NCBI GenBank assembly: GCA_947491825.1
Contig: CANLLM010000013.1
Location: forward strand, 1-37,885
Direction of reading: 5' to 3'
DNA: 37,885 bases
DNA from: Bacteroidota bacterium
GTDB lineage: Bacteria; Bacteroidota; Bacteroidia; UKL13-3
The stretch's first letter is position 1. Each line of letters starts with the position of its first letter. Below the pieces are notes generated by a model. It worked only from the letters and a program-made list of their open reading frames with translations, made no database searches and was not told the DNA's origin. A program made the position numbers and the translations under genes. Positions 19,686 through 29,719 of the stretch are shown one piece after another.

Positions 19686-21298
19686 ATGTTGTATAATAAA
19701 CAATAATGATTACCAGTAATTCGCATCACTACGTCTACCAGATTTTCGCTGTGGCTTAAACTTAAATGCAATAGCAATTTCGTTTTGCGCAGGGGCATAT
19801 CGGGTAAATTCGCCTGTAAAGTGATAGTAATTATAGGCAACCAAAAAACTGTTAATATTAAAGCCAAGACCCGCAACAGCAGCTCCACTAGATCTATAAC
19901 CGAGTTGTAACTTAAATGCATCGTTAAAATACATGCTCAACAGTCCATCAATTACTTTTTGTGTATTGGTGAAATTATAAAAATTGATTACTGGTTTTAA
20001 ATAGTTCGTTGACGAGTGACCACCTAAATTAAACTTGTAGCTAGCGCCAACAAGTGCAAATGCACTAAGTGGATCAGAAACGCTTACCAACATAGGTGAT
20101 GCTGCATATACCTCTAAACCGTTGCGGCTTTGATAAAGTATTCCAGCACCTGTAGTAAATAAAAACTGATTAAGCTGGGGTGCATCAATATTAGGATCCG
20201 CAAGGTTAACATTCGAACTCAATAGGTCTTTATCTAAAGCCGTTTGAATAAATCCTAAACTTAATCCTAAACTCAAATGGTCATCTTTAGATAAATCAAC
20301 TTTAACGGAATAGGCAGCCTCTGCATTGGTGGTTTGAAAAACACCTGCATTATGACTGATAAACTTTAATCCAATTGATGAGTTGCCATATTTAGGTACA
20401 TTATTTAAAGGTGTATGTACACTAAAATTAATGGTTCTTGCAGAAGAACTCGCACCGCCCACTAAGGTACGGGCATTAAACATAGCAAATGGAGCGCCTG
20501 AGGTACCTGCAACTGCTGGATTAGCAATGAATGGATTTAACAACGTAGTGTAAAACGTTTCGCGGTATTGAGCATTAGCATTATTCGCTATAAATTGTAA
20601 TGCAACTAATACAATTGTTAACTTTATAAATTTCATCATACTTTGAGCCTACTTAATTACTTAACAAAAACATTTAGTGTACCCTTAAATTCTTTTCCAG
20701 TATTCGTGTTATAGAATAAGTAATAGTATACACCATTGGTTATTCTGTTACCTCCAACATTGCCATTCCAATCATTCTGGTAATTACTTGTTATTGAATA
20801 TAATTCAACACCTATGTCATTAAATATCTTTAAACTATAATCAGCATAAAGTATAACGTTTTCTATTTCGAAAAAATCGTTTACGCCATCTCCATCTGGC
20901 GACATGAAATTGTTTACTGGTAATGGCTTATTAAGCTCTATCTCATCACCCACATTTATCGTGATTTCTGCTGTATCTGAAAGTACATTTACTACTGATT
21001 GATTATCTCTAACCAATACTTTTATTTTGTATCTGTTTGTTTTCTCGTAATCGAACGCTACAGTATTAGTAAGTAATCCTGTATTTTCATCAATTTCAAA
21101 GAAATCAGTTGAGGTAATGATACTATACTTTAGAACAGATGAAGCATCAGGGCTTGAAGATGAAATCACACCAATACTAGTTCCAGCCGGATCATTCTCC
21201 TTTATGGTAAAGCTTTGATCATTTATTGAAGGTTTTTCTTTGGTATCAACTATATTAATTACAAAAGTATTTTCAAAAGTTTCGCCATCTTTATCTTC
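19672..21298 (-). repeat. Near-identical 1627-bp direct repeat, copy 1
   Basis: This stretch matches 28093-29719 at a constant offset of 8421 bp. The only difference I saw is A19700 versus G28121. It contains half of the terminator stem, the whole PorP/SprF gene, the 17-bp spacer and the last ~213 codons of the cadherin adhesin. Similarity drops abruptly at both ends, at 19671 and after 21298. Confidence 0.93.
19710..20639 (-). CDS. PorP/SprF-family T9SS outer-membrane protein, copy 1
   Basis: A 309-residue beta-barrel protein with a signal peptide (MMKFIKLTIVLVALQ...NANA) and the family's N-terminal LNPFIANPAVAG motif, followed by alternating beta strands to a basic C-terminus (KFKPQRKSGRR). 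PorP/SprF proteins are outer-membrane partners of the type IX secretion system. SprF of Flavobacterium johnsoniae is needed to export SprB, and such genes typically sit directly downstream of a cargo with a type B sorting domain, as here (17-bp gap after adhesin 1). It likely secretes or anchors that adhesin and binds PorE-like partners. Either of two adjacent ATGs could be the start. The protein is identical to copy 2. Confidence 0.95.
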   Translation of the reverse strand: MMKFIKLTIVLVALQFIANNANAQYRETFYTTLLNPFIANPAVAGTSGAPFAMFNARTLVGGASSSARTINFSVHTPLNNVPKYGNSSIGLKFISHNAGVFQTTNAEAAYSVKVDLSKDDHLSLGLSLGFIQTALDKDLLSSNVNLADPNIDAPQLNQFLFTTGAGILYQSRNGLEVYAASPMLVSVSDPLSAFALVGASYKFNLGGHSSTNYLKPVINFYNFTNTQKVIDGLLSMYFNDAFKLQLGYRSSGAAVAGLGFNINSFLVAYNYYHFTGEFTRYAPAQNEIAIAFKFKPQRKSGRRSDANYW

Positions 21299-24200
21299 TG
21301 TTTTAATTCTAACGTTGTAGGTTTTTTTCACCTCATAATCAGCAATAAAATTGCTAAACATTGAGTTGCCATCAATAATAAACAATGCGTTATCTTGGTC
21401 GCCCGCTCCTGCCGAAAGTGTGTAACTATGCTGATCGTTTACATCCTCATCTGTAACAGTAAAAACGCCTATTTGCTTCTGTACCGAATCGTTCTCAAAT
21501 AGTTTATTATTTGATAACCTTAGTTGTGTTGGGGCGTCATTATCATCTGTGATGTTGATGTTAAACTGACGATCAATGTTACCTCCCGAAGCATCAGTGC
21601 TTCTTAACCTTACATTGTATACTTTTTTATTTTCATAGTTAAATACAAAGTTGGTTAACAATGAATCGTTTGAAATTAAAAAGTCGTTGTTATTGGTAGC
21701 TCCATCTCCTGAAACCAATGAATATATAAAATTACCAAACTGATCAGCATCTGTTGTAGAGAGCTTGCCCACATAAGAGCGTGTAGGTCTATTTTCAGAA
21801 ACACTGCTGTTGTTTAACAACAGTTCAGAAGGAAGATCGTTGGTATCTTTTACATTGATGATAAATTGGCGCGTATAAAATGCTCCAGCCACATCTGTAG
21901 TTCTTACATAAACAATATATAAAATTTTCGATTCGTAATTGAAAACAGATGCGGTTCTTATCTCATTACCAAAAATAAAGAACAAGTCGTTATTGTTTGT
22001 CGAAACATTATCAAAACCATACGTAAACTGACTGCCTAAGTCTTGATCAGTAGAACTTAAGCTGCCTACATAACTTCCAATTGGAAGATTTTCTGTAATT
22101 AAATTATTACTTAGTGCTATTGCCGAAGGAGCATCATTACTATCTAAGACATTAATAATAAATGCCTTTTCAAATGTTCCTCCTCTTCCATCATTTGTTT
22201 GTATACGAACACTGTACTGGTTTACTGATTCATAATTAAATATTGCATTACTTAGGAGTTGGCTGCCCTGAATAACAAAACTGTTGTTGTTGGTAGACCC
22301 TGCTCCACTGACCAAATTGTAAGTGAATGTATTCACATCTTCATCGGTTGTGAACAAGTTAGCGACAAGCGTTCGGATAGGGGTGTTTTCTTTAATTTCA
22401 TTACTACTAATTGAAATATCAGTTGGTGCATCGTTTGTATTTAATATTAAAATATCAAACTGTTTTTCAAACCATAATGCACCACCATCAGTAGTACGTA
22501 ACCTAATACTGTAGTTTGTTTTGGTCTCAAAATCGAATGAATTTAAAGCATACAACGAGTCGTTGCTGATTCTAAACAAACTATTATTTACTGCACCAGT
22601 TCCACTTATCAGAGAATACATAAATAAATCTGTTACATCTGCATCACTCGAATAAAATGTTCCGATAAATGTTTGTTGTATGTTGTTCTCATTTACCGTA
22701 TTATTCGTAAGTATCAAGTTATTAGGAGCATCGTTTGAATCTATAATGTTGATTACAAACTGACGGGTTATGCTTGCGTATCCATCTGAACTTTGAATGT
22801 AAATATTGTAAATACGTTTGGTCTCATAATCAAAAATAACATTGCTTCTTAATTGATTACCTGTTATAAAGAAGTTGCTGTTATCATTGCCCGGTATATT
22901 GGCCAAGGTGTATGTAAAGAAGTCTAGGTCTTCATCGGTTGTACTGATGTTTGCTACTAAACTGGCAAATGGTTTGTTTTCCTTAATGGTAGTGCCACTT
23001 AAACTTATTTGCGTTGGCGCATCGTTGCTATCTGCTATGTTTATCGAAAAGGTGTCTTCAACCCATAAACCTCCGTTATCTGTGCTACGCACTCTTACAA
23101 AGTATTTACTTTTTTGCTCGTAGTTAAATGAGCTGTTGGTTTGCAATTGATTACCTAATATCACAAATGATACATTATCCGTTGAGCCTATGCCTGATAC
23201 CAAACTATAGCTAAAGGTATTGGCTAAATCAACATCTGTTGTACTAAACTCCCCAACTCGTGTACGATTTATTACATTCTCTCGTATGGTGGTATTGTTT
23301 ATTGAAAGTGCAGTGGGTGCATCATTACCATCTGTTATGGTGATGGTAAACTGGCGTTCGATAAACAACCCATTATCTGTGGTTCTTACCCTTATATAAT
23401 AGATGTTTTGGGTCTCGAAGTTTAATAATGAATTGGTATATAACGAATCGTTACTGATACGGAAACTTGAGTTGTGATTTGAGCCTACTCCTCCAACAAA
23501 ACTGTATATAAAAGAAACGGAGACCAAGTCAATATCTGTGGTGGTAAACCTTCCTATAAATGTACTTAATGGTCTGTTTTCCTGAACAAGGTTATTATCT
23601 AAGGTTAAATCTGTTGGTACATCATTACTGTCGGTTACGTTTATTAAAAATTGTTTTGTGAAACTGCCTCCGTTACCATCATTGGTTTGTATCTGTACCT
23701 GATATATTTGTTTTACCTCATAATTTAATGCTCCATTCAATTTTAATTGATTTCCATTAAGTAAAAAACTTGAGTTATCGTTGGTGCCTATATTGGCAAA
23801 CTGGTAACTAAATATATTGGAATCTTCATCAATGGTGCTTAATAATCCTACAACAGAACCTACTACTCTATTTTCGGTTATCACATTGTTGCTTAATAAA
23901 ATATTGGTTGGTGCATCATTAGTATTTAATATACTAATGTTAAAAGTATCCGTAAATGTTCCTCCATTACCATCGTTGGTTTGCACGCGGATTGTATAGC
24001 TGCTCTTTACCTCGTAGTTAAAAATACTATTGGTTAGTAGCTGATTTCCGATGATACTAAATTGGCTATTATTGATTGAGCCTACTCCTGATACTAATGA
24101 ATAACCGAATGTTTGGCCTACATCTGCATCAACAGTACTTAGTGTTCCCACTAACGTACCTGTTGGCATGTTTTCGTTTACAGATGTGATATTGACATTC

Positions 24201-27200
24201 AAATCTGTAGGTAAATCATTGCTATCACTTATAGTTATTGTAAACGCTTTTTGAAAGCCTAAGCTTCCATTGTCAGTACTTTGCACACGAATAGAGTATG
24301 AGTTCTTGAACTCAAAATTAAGTATCGCAGTAGTATACAAACTGTCATTACTAATGCGGAAACTACCATTATCAACACTGCCAGTTCCATTAGTCAATGT
24401 GTAATTAAAGCCGCTATTTACATCCGCATCAGTGCTACTAAATATACCTACTAATGCGCCTGTAGGTCTATTTTCCATTATACTATTAATACTTAATGCA
24501 ATATCGTTTGGAGCATCATTGCTATCTTTTACGTTTATTTGAAACTGCTTCACATAAACCCCTCCGTTACCATCATTAGATTGTATGTATACAAAGTACA
24601 CACTTTGTTGCTCGAAGTTTAATACACTATTGGTTCTTAACAGGTTGCCCGTTAATGTAAACAAGTTATTGTTATTGCCTATTAAATTGGCAAAGCTGTA
24701 TACAAACGTATTGACTAGGTCTTCATCTGTGGTGATTAATGTACCAATAACTGTATTGCTTGGCCTGTTCTCGCTTATACTATCGTTGCTTACTGTAATA
24801 TTGGTTGGTGCATCGTTGGTATTAATAACTGATATTACAAACTGTTTTTCGTACCACAAGCCTAGGTTATCTGTTGAGCGTACACGTATGGTATAGCTGT
24901 TTTTTAGCTCGAAGTTAAACTGAGATGTGGCACGTAATGTATTACCAGATATCATAAAATAGCCATTATCCGTGCTGCCTATACCGCTTACCAAAGTATA
25001 AAAGTAAGTGTTGCCGGTATCTTGATCAGTTGTACTAAACAATCCTACATTGGTATTAGCAACCATATTCTCGTTTATTGTTACCTCACTTAACGTTATA
25101 TTGGTAGGTGCATCGTTACTATTGCTTACATTTACTATAAATATTTTCTGAAAAATACCACCTTGGTTATCGCTGGTTTGAACTCGTATGGTGTAACTCG
25201 ATTGGTTTTCATAATCGAAAATACTGCTGCTGTACAAGCTGTCTTGCGAAACCACAAATAAACCGTTATGTGTTGATCCAATACCATTTACCAAACTGTA
25301 GTTATAGTTTATGTTGTTATCAGGGTCGGCTGTTGTTAAATTACCTATATACGTTTTTATTGCATTATTTTCTGATAACGTAGCGTTACTTAAAAATACA
25401 TTCGTAGGCGCATCGTTTACATTGCGTATAAATACTTGGATAAGTTTTGTAAATGAAGTTACACCTGATGTGGTTGTGATGTAAAGCGTATAGGTGTTTT
25501 TAAATTCGTAATCAAATACGGCATTGCTTCTTAACTGGTTACCCGAAATGATAAAGTTCGCATTGTCATGACCCGATACGGAATTGTTAAAACTATAGCT
25601 GTAGGTAACGTTCGTATCTTGATTGGTACTGCCAAATAATCCTATTAGCGTATTGGCTGCTGTATTTTCGTTTATGCTATCATTACTTAGTGTAATATTG
25701 GTTGGTGCATCAACTACATTTATTATCGATATAGAAAATATTTTCTCGTAAAATGCGCCTACATTATCTGATGTGCGTATACGTATACTGTAACTACTCT
25801 TAGTCTCGTAATCAAAAGATATTGAGGCCCGCAATACATTGCCCGATATGTTAAAGCTCGCATTATCTGACGAACCTAATCCGCTTACTAAGTTATAGGT
25901 AAACGAATTACTGGCATCCTGATCTATTGTTGTAAAGCTTCCTATGGGTGTGTTTATTGGAAGGTTTTCCTCAATTTGATTTTGTGTAAGGTTAATATTG
26001 GTTGGTGTGTCGTTCGCATCTAAAATGGTAATTATTTTTGTTTGCTGTAAAACTCCTCCGTTTCCATCTGATACTTGAATTCTAATGCTATAACTATTTT
26101 GGGTTTCGTAATCAAAAACCAAATTTGAGTACAAGGTATCGTTACTTATTTTAAAACCTGCATTTCCAGAACTACCAGCTCCAGACACAAGTGTGTATGT
26201 AAAAGTACCCGTTTCATCAGGATCAGTAGCTAAAATTTTTGCAACAAAATAACTAGTTGGAGTATTCTCGTATACCTGACCATTGGTCATGTTAATATTT
26301 GTTGGTGCATCATTACTATCAGTTACAGTTAGCAATAATTGTTTAGTAAATATGCCTCCATTACCATCATTTGTTTGAACAAAAATTACATAGTTCTGCC
26401 TCGTTTCATAATCAAAAAAAGCATTGGTGCGCAACTGATTACCGATAATAGAGAAATCACTATTATTATTACCTGCTGTGTTTATAAACGAATAGGAGAA
26501 CACATTATAAGAATCTTCATCATTGGTAGATAAAGTAGCAATAACAGCACCCAAAGGTTTGTTTTCTGCAAAACTTTTTCCAATAGCATTTCCATCAATT
26601 AAAATATTACTTGGTTCATCGTTTACGTCATTAACAACAACAGTTATTATACGCTCATAAATATTACTAGCGACATCGGTAACACGCACCCTAATAGAGT
26701 AAGTATTTTTTACCTCGTAGTTAAATGAAACAGAGGCACGAAGTGATTTGCCTGAAATATTAAAGCTGCTATTATTGGTGCTTCCTATACCTGCTACTAA
26801 ACTGTAAGTCATAACATCTCCCGAATCATTATCGTTTGCAGATAGCACACCAATAACGGCAGGTATTCCTGCGTTTTCTGATATAGAAGAATCGCTAATA
26901 AATATTCCAATTGGAGCAGTATTAACATCTAGGATACTTATTGTAAAAGGTTGCTCAAAATAGCAGCCTTTCGAATCCGTGGTTCTTACCCTAATGCTAT
27001 AAGCATTCTTTACTCCATAATTATATACCTGAGATGAACGAAGTGTATTACCTGATATATTAAATACGGCATTATCATTACTTCCAACACCTGATACAAG
27101 CGTATAAGTAAACGTTTCTGGAGAGTCGGGATCTACTGAAGTAAACGTACCAATACCAGTATTAACGGCAACCCCCTCGTTAATAGATGAATTACTTAAG

Positions 27201-27622
27201 TTTAATGCAGTAGGTAAATTGTTGTTTCTTAACGTGTATGGACTTGTGGTTACACCAAACGAAGCATTATCTTGAAACACAACACTTCCTTTGGCATCAT
27301 AAATAGTATCATTTAAAGCGTTATAAATTTTGAAAGTAACCGTTTCGCCTGAACTTGTATTGCTATACACAATAAGATAGGCAATATACTTTCCGTTAAT
27401 AACGGTGCTTGTTGATGATACGCCCCTACACGTTGAACCGACAAATGCTGCGATCTTGTTTGTTGGATTAACCAACTCAACACAATTTACATTAGCAACA
27501 GAAGTTACCGTCATAGAAAACTGAAACGCACTCGAATTTACAGTCCAATTTGGTGCTGCAGCTCTGGCTTGCATCATGCACAATAAGCATACAATAGCTA
27601 CTAATATTTTACTCATTCTCAT
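20657..27622 (-). CDS. Giant cadherin-repeat adhesin 1 with T9SS type B sorting domain
   Basis: 2321 residues if started at 27622, the ATG that aligns with adhesin 2's start at the same 15-bp gap from the upstream stop. An ATG at 27628 is also possible. In order: signal peptide (MRMSKILVAIVCLLCMMQARA); an N-terminal module beginning APNWTVNSSAF (to ~145); 21 cadherin-like repeats of ~99 residues with ENxPxGxxIG, DPD/DED, FDYE and NDAPT motifs that suggest calcium binding; then a C-terminal gliding-motility/type B sorting domain (MSPDGDGVNDFFEIEN, NGVYYYLFYNTNTGKEF). It should be exported by the T9SS as a long, SprB-like surface filament for adhesion or gliding, in partnership with the PorP/SprF gene 17 bp downstream. 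Ligand unknown. Confidence 0.95.
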   Translation of the reverse strand: MRMSKILVAIVCLLCMMQARAAAPNWTVNSSAFQFSMTVTSVANVNCVELVNPTNKIAAFVGSTCRGVSSTSTVINGKYIAYLIVYSNTSSGETVTFKIYNALNDTIYDAKGSVVFQDNASFGVTTSPYTLRNNNLPTALNLSNSSINEGVAVNTGIGTFTSVDPDSPETFTYTLVSGVGSNDNAVFNISGNTLRSSQVYNYGVKNAYSIRVRTTDSKGCYFEQPFTISILDVNTAPIGIFISDSSISENAGIPAVIGVLSANDNDSGDVMTYSLVAGIGSTNNSSFNISGKSLRASVSFNYEVKNTYSIRVRVTDVASNIYERIITVVVNDVNDEPSNILIDGNAIGKSFAENKPLGAVIATLSTNDEDSYNVFSYSFINTAGNNNSDFSIIGNQLRTNAFFDYETRQNYVIFVQTNDGNGGIFTKQLLLTVTDSNDAPTNINMTNGQVYENTPTSYFVAKILATDPDETGTFTYTLVSGAGSSGNAGFKISNDTLYSNLVFDYETQNSYSIRIQVSDGNGGVLQQTKIITILDANDTPTNINLTQNQIEENLPINTPIGSFTTIDQDASNSFTYNLVSGLGSSDNASFNISGNVLRASISFDYETKSSYSIRIRTSDNVGAFYEKIFSISIINVVDAPTNITLSNDSINENTAANTLIGLFGSTNQDTNVTYSYSFNNSVSGHDNANFIISGNQLRSNAVFDYEFKNTYTLYITTTSGVTSFTKLIQVFIRNVNDAPTNVFLSNATLSENNAIKTYIGNLTTADPDNNINYNYSLVNGIGSTHNGLFVVSQDSLYSSSIFDYENQSSYTIRVQTSDNQGGIFQKIFIVNVSNSNDAPTNITLSEVTINENMVANTNVGLFSTTDQDTGNTYFYTLVSGIGSTDNGYFMISGNTLRATSQFNFELKNSYTIRVRSTDNLGLWYEKQFVISVINTNDAPTNITVSNDSISENRPSNTVIGTLITTDEDLVNTFVYSFANLIGNNNNLFTLTGNLLRTNSVLNFEQQSVYFVYIQSNDGNGGVYVKQFQINVKDSNDAPNDIALSINSIMENRPTGALVGIFSSTDADVNSGFNYTLTNGTGSVDNGSFRISNDSLYTTAILNFEFKNSYSIRVQSTDNGSLGFQKAFTITISDSNDLPTDLNVNITSVNENMPTGTLVGTLSTVDADVGQTFGYSLVSGVGSINNSQFSIIGNQLLTNSIFNYEVKSSYTIRVQTNDGNGGTFTDTFNISILNTNDAPTNILLSNNVITENRVVGSVVGLLSTIDEDSNIFSYQFANIGTNDNSSFLLNGNQLKLNGALNYEVKQIYQVQIQTNDGNGGSFTKQFLINVTDSNDVPTDLTLDNNLVQENRPLSTFIGRFTTTDIDLVSVSFIYSFVGGVGSNHNSSFRISNDSLYTNSLLNFETQNIYYIRVRTTDNGLFIERQFTITITDGNDAPTALSINNTTIRENVINRTRVGEFSTTDVDLANTFSYSLVSGIGSTDNVSFVILGNQLQTNSSFNYEQKSKYFVRVRSTDNGGLWVEDTFSINIADSNDAPTQISLSGTTIKENKPFASLVANISTTDEDLDFFTYTLANIPGNDNSNFFITGNQLRSNVIFDYETKRIYNIYIQSSDGYASITRQFVINIIDSNDAPNNLILTNNTVNENNIQQTFIGTFYSSDADVTDLFMYSLISGTGAVNNSLFRISNDSLYALNSFDFETKTNYSIRLRTTDGGALWFEKQFDILILNTNDAPTDISISSNEIKENTPIRTLVANLFTTDEDVNTFTYNLVSGAGSTNNNSFVIQGSQLLSNAIFNYESVNQYSVRIQTNDGRGGTFEKAFIINVLDSNDAPSAIALSNNLITENLPIGSYVGSLSSTDQDLGSQFTYGFDNVSTNNNDLFFIFGNEIRTASVFNYESKILYIVYVRTTDVAGAFYTRQFIINVKDTNDLPSELLLNNSSVSENRPTRSYVGKLSTTDADQFGNFIYSLVSGDGATNNNDFLISNDSLLTNFVFNYENKKVYNVRLRSTDASGGNIDRQFNINITDDNDAPTQLRLSNNKLFENDSVQKQIGVFTVTDEDVNDQHSYTLSAGAGDQDNALFIIDGNSMFSNFIADYEVKKTYNVRIKTEDKDGETFENTFVINIVDTKEKPSINDQSFTIKENDPAGTSIGVISSSSPDASSVLKYSIITSTDFFEIDENTGLLTNTVAFDYEKTNRYKIKVLVRDNQSVVNVLSDTAEITINVGDEIELNKPLPVNNFMSPDGDGVNDFFEIENVILYADYSLKIFNDIGVELYSITSNYQNDWNGNVGGNRITNGVYYYLFYNTNTGKEFKGTLNVFVK
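20960..27225 (-). repeat. 21-repeat cadherin array of adhesin 1, period ~0.3 kb, higher-order period ~0.9 kb
   Basis: Repeats 3-20 fall into six b-c-a triads. Type b has GNNN/NDN with GNxLRTN and YxVYIQSND. Type c has ISNDSLY. Type a has GSTDN with ISGN or IxGNQL. Repeats 1-2 are a-like, and repeat 21 (KEKPSINDQSF) is a separate terminal type shared exactly with adhesin 2. Boundaries are approximate, set by the NDxPT motif that ends each repeat. Confidence 0.8.
27219..27622 (-). repeat. Near-identical N-terminal module repeat, copy 1
   Basis: Matches 33858-34261 at a constant offset of 6639 bp, with about two dozen differences by eye. Most of these lie in the signal peptide and at the inner edge, while 27241-27560 has only about half a dozen. 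It encodes the signal peptide and the APNWTVN module. Confidence 0.85.
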
Positions 27623-27637
27623 ATTCATTAATATCTA

Positions 27638-28092
27638 TTAATACTTAACTAATTTAGTTCTTACATCAAAGAGCAACAATTGATATAGTTAACTTGCCGT
27701 TTATAAAAGCAACTTGCTATCTAGATCTTACGTTTCTCCTAACTTCCCGTTGATAGTGCTTCATTAAAAAACTCGGGTCTAATTACATACTCATTTTGTT
27801 CTCGAGGCTTTCTGCATTATATGCAAAACATTTTTTTTGTAGCGAATTTCTGTGCATTCAGTTTCACTAAACATTACAGATCTAGGATAAGTAAATTATA
27901 TTACTAAGGCTGATTTATAAACATAGCCTTTTTTTATCATTGTAATTAAGCTAACAACACAATTAATATTTGCATCATACATAGCAAATTGAGTTTAACT
28001 GTTTACTAAATCTCCTTTAGTTGCTTTAAAATTACAAGTTTGGTAAAATTACCAACTAACCTATTTGCAATATAATTTAGAGCAAGTGCAAT
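27638..28092 (-). pseudogene. Decayed 3' fragment of a second LamG/T9SS protein gene
   Basis: This gap aligns with parts of the LamG gene at 34277-37885. 27638-27664 matches its last codons (VRTKLVKY and stop). About 27720-28020 matches ~34800-35123, including GCAGATCTAGGATAAG-like and AGCAAATTGAGTTT blocks. 28021-28092 matches ~35494-35565. Stretches of roughly 0.4-0.5 kb and ~0.37 kb are missing between the blocks. The second deletion lies between two TTGCATT(T)AAA sequences in the intact gene (35110s and 35494). An in-frame TAA at 27896-27898 replaces the Gln codon CAA of the intact gene (complement of 34982-34984), and small indels occur. Similarity is about 75-80% by eye. It cannot make a protein, and it ends exactly where the 1627-bp repeat begins. 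Confidence 0.88.
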
Positions 28093-29719
28093 TTCGGCCT
28101 TTAGTAATGTTGTATAATAAGCAATAATGATTACCAGTAATTCGCATCACTACGTCTACCAGATTTTCGCTGTGGCTTAAACTTAAATGCAATAGCAATT
28201 TCGTTTTGCGCAGGGGCATATCGGGTAAATTCGCCTGTAAAGTGATAGTAATTATAGGCAACCAAAAAACTGTTAATATTAAAGCCAAGACCCGCAACAG
28301 CAGCTCCACTAGATCTATAACCGAGTTGTAACTTAAATGCATCGTTAAAATACATGCTCAACAGTCCATCAATTACTTTTTGTGTATTGGTGAAATTATA
28401 AAAATTGATTACTGGTTTTAAATAGTTCGTTGACGAGTGACCACCTAAATTAAACTTGTAGCTAGCGCCAACAAGTGCAAATGCACTAAGTGGATCAGAA
28501 ACGCTTACCAACATAGGTGATGCTGCATATACCTCTAAACCGTTGCGGCTTTGATAAAGTATTCCAGCACCTGTAGTAAATAAAAACTGATTAAGCTGGG
28601 GTGCATCAATATTAGGATCCGCAAGGTTAACATTCGAACTCAATAGGTCTTTATCTAAAGCCGTTTGAATAAATCCTAAACTTAATCCTAAACTCAAATG
28701 GTCATCTTTAGATAAATCAACTTTAACGGAATAGGCAGCCTCTGCATTGGTGGTTTGAAAAACACCTGCATTATGACTGATAAACTTTAATCCAATTGAT
28801 GAGTTGCCATATTTAGGTACATTATTTAAAGGTGTATGTACACTAAAATTAATGGTTCTTGCAGAAGAACTCGCACCGCCCACTAAGGTACGGGCATTAA
28901 ACATAGCAAATGGAGCGCCTGAGGTACCTGCAACTGCTGGATTAGCAATGAATGGATTTAACAACGTAGTGTAAAACGTTTCGCGGTATTGAGCATTAGC
29001 ATTATTCGCTATAAATTGTAATGCAACTAATACAATTGTTAACTTTATAAATTTCATCATACTTTGAGCCTACTTAATTACTTAACAAAAACATTTAGTG
29101 TACCCTTAAATTCTTTTCCAGTATTCGTGTTATAGAATAAGTAATAGTATACACCATTGGTTATTCTGTTACCTCCAACATTGCCATTCCAATCATTCTG
29201 GTAATTACTTGTTATTGAATATAATTCAACACCTATGTCATTAAATATCTTTAAACTATAATCAGCATAAAGTATAACGTTTTCTATTTCGAAAAAATCG
29301 TTTACGCCATCTCCATCTGGCGACATGAAATTGTTTACTGGTAATGGCTTATTAAGCTCTATCTCATCACCCACATTTATCGTGATTTCTGCTGTATCTG
29401 AAAGTACATTTACTACTGATTGATTATCTCTAACCAATACTTTTATTTTGTATCTGTTTGTTTTCTCGTAATCGAACGCTACAGTATTAGTAAGTAATCC
29501 TGTATTTTCATCAATTTCAAAGAAATCAGTTGAGGTAATGATACTATACTTTAGAACAGATGAAGCATCAGGGCTTGAAGATGAAATCACACCAATACTA
29601 GTTCCAGCCGGATCATTCTCCTTTATGGTAAAGCTTTGATCATTTATTGAAGGTTTTTCTTTGGTATCAACTATATTAATTACAAAAGTATTTTCAAAAG
29701 TTTCGCCATCTTTATCTTC
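28093..29719 (-). repeat. Near-identical 1627-bp direct repeat, copy 2
   Basis: Partner of 19672-21298. Its left end at 28093 begins inside the former terminator hairpin: TTCGGCCTTTAGTA is kept, but the complementary half is replaced by the LamG gene fragment. It includes PorP/SprF copy 2 and the 3' end of adhesin 2. Confidence 0.93.
28131..29060 (-). CDS. PorP/SprF-family T9SS outer-membrane protein, copy 2
   Basis: 309 residues, identical in amino-acid sequence to the copy at 19710-20639, with the same signal peptide and LNPFIANPAVAG motif. It follows adhesin 2 by 17 bp and should serve as its T9SS outer-membrane partner. Because both PorP/SprF copies and both cargo sorting domains are identical, either copy should be able to serve either adhesin. 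Unlike copy 1 it has no complete terminator hairpin downstream, so transcription may continue through the LamG fragment into adhesin 1. Confidence 0.95.
   Translation of the reverse strand: MMKFIKLTIVLVALQFIANNANAQYRETFYTTLLNPFIANPAVAGTSGAPFAMFNARTLVGGASSSARTINFSVHTPLNNVPKYGNSSIGLKFISHNAGVFQTTNAEAAYSVKVDLSKDDHLSLGLSLGFIQTALDKDLLSSNVNLADPNIDAPQLNQFLFTTGAGILYQSRNGLEVYAASPMLVSVSDPLSAFALVGASYKFNLGGHSSTNYLKPVINFYNFTNTQKVIDGLLSMYFNDAFKLQLGYRSSGAAVAGLGFNINSFLVAYNYYHFTGEFTRYAPAQNEIAIAFKFKPQRKSGRRSDANYW

Noticed and set aside
28061-28342. Minus-strand frame overlapping the end of PorP/SprF copy 2, with a counterpart at 19592-19921
   Set aside because: It is a shifted frame of the PorP/SprF coding sequence, and its 3' ends differ only because the downstream sequence differs.
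19672-29719. The identical repeats as a simple assembly artefact
   Set aside because: The joint at 28092/28093, the decayed LamG fragment and the diverged arrays between the identical parts are hard to create by misassembly. Read support should still be checked.
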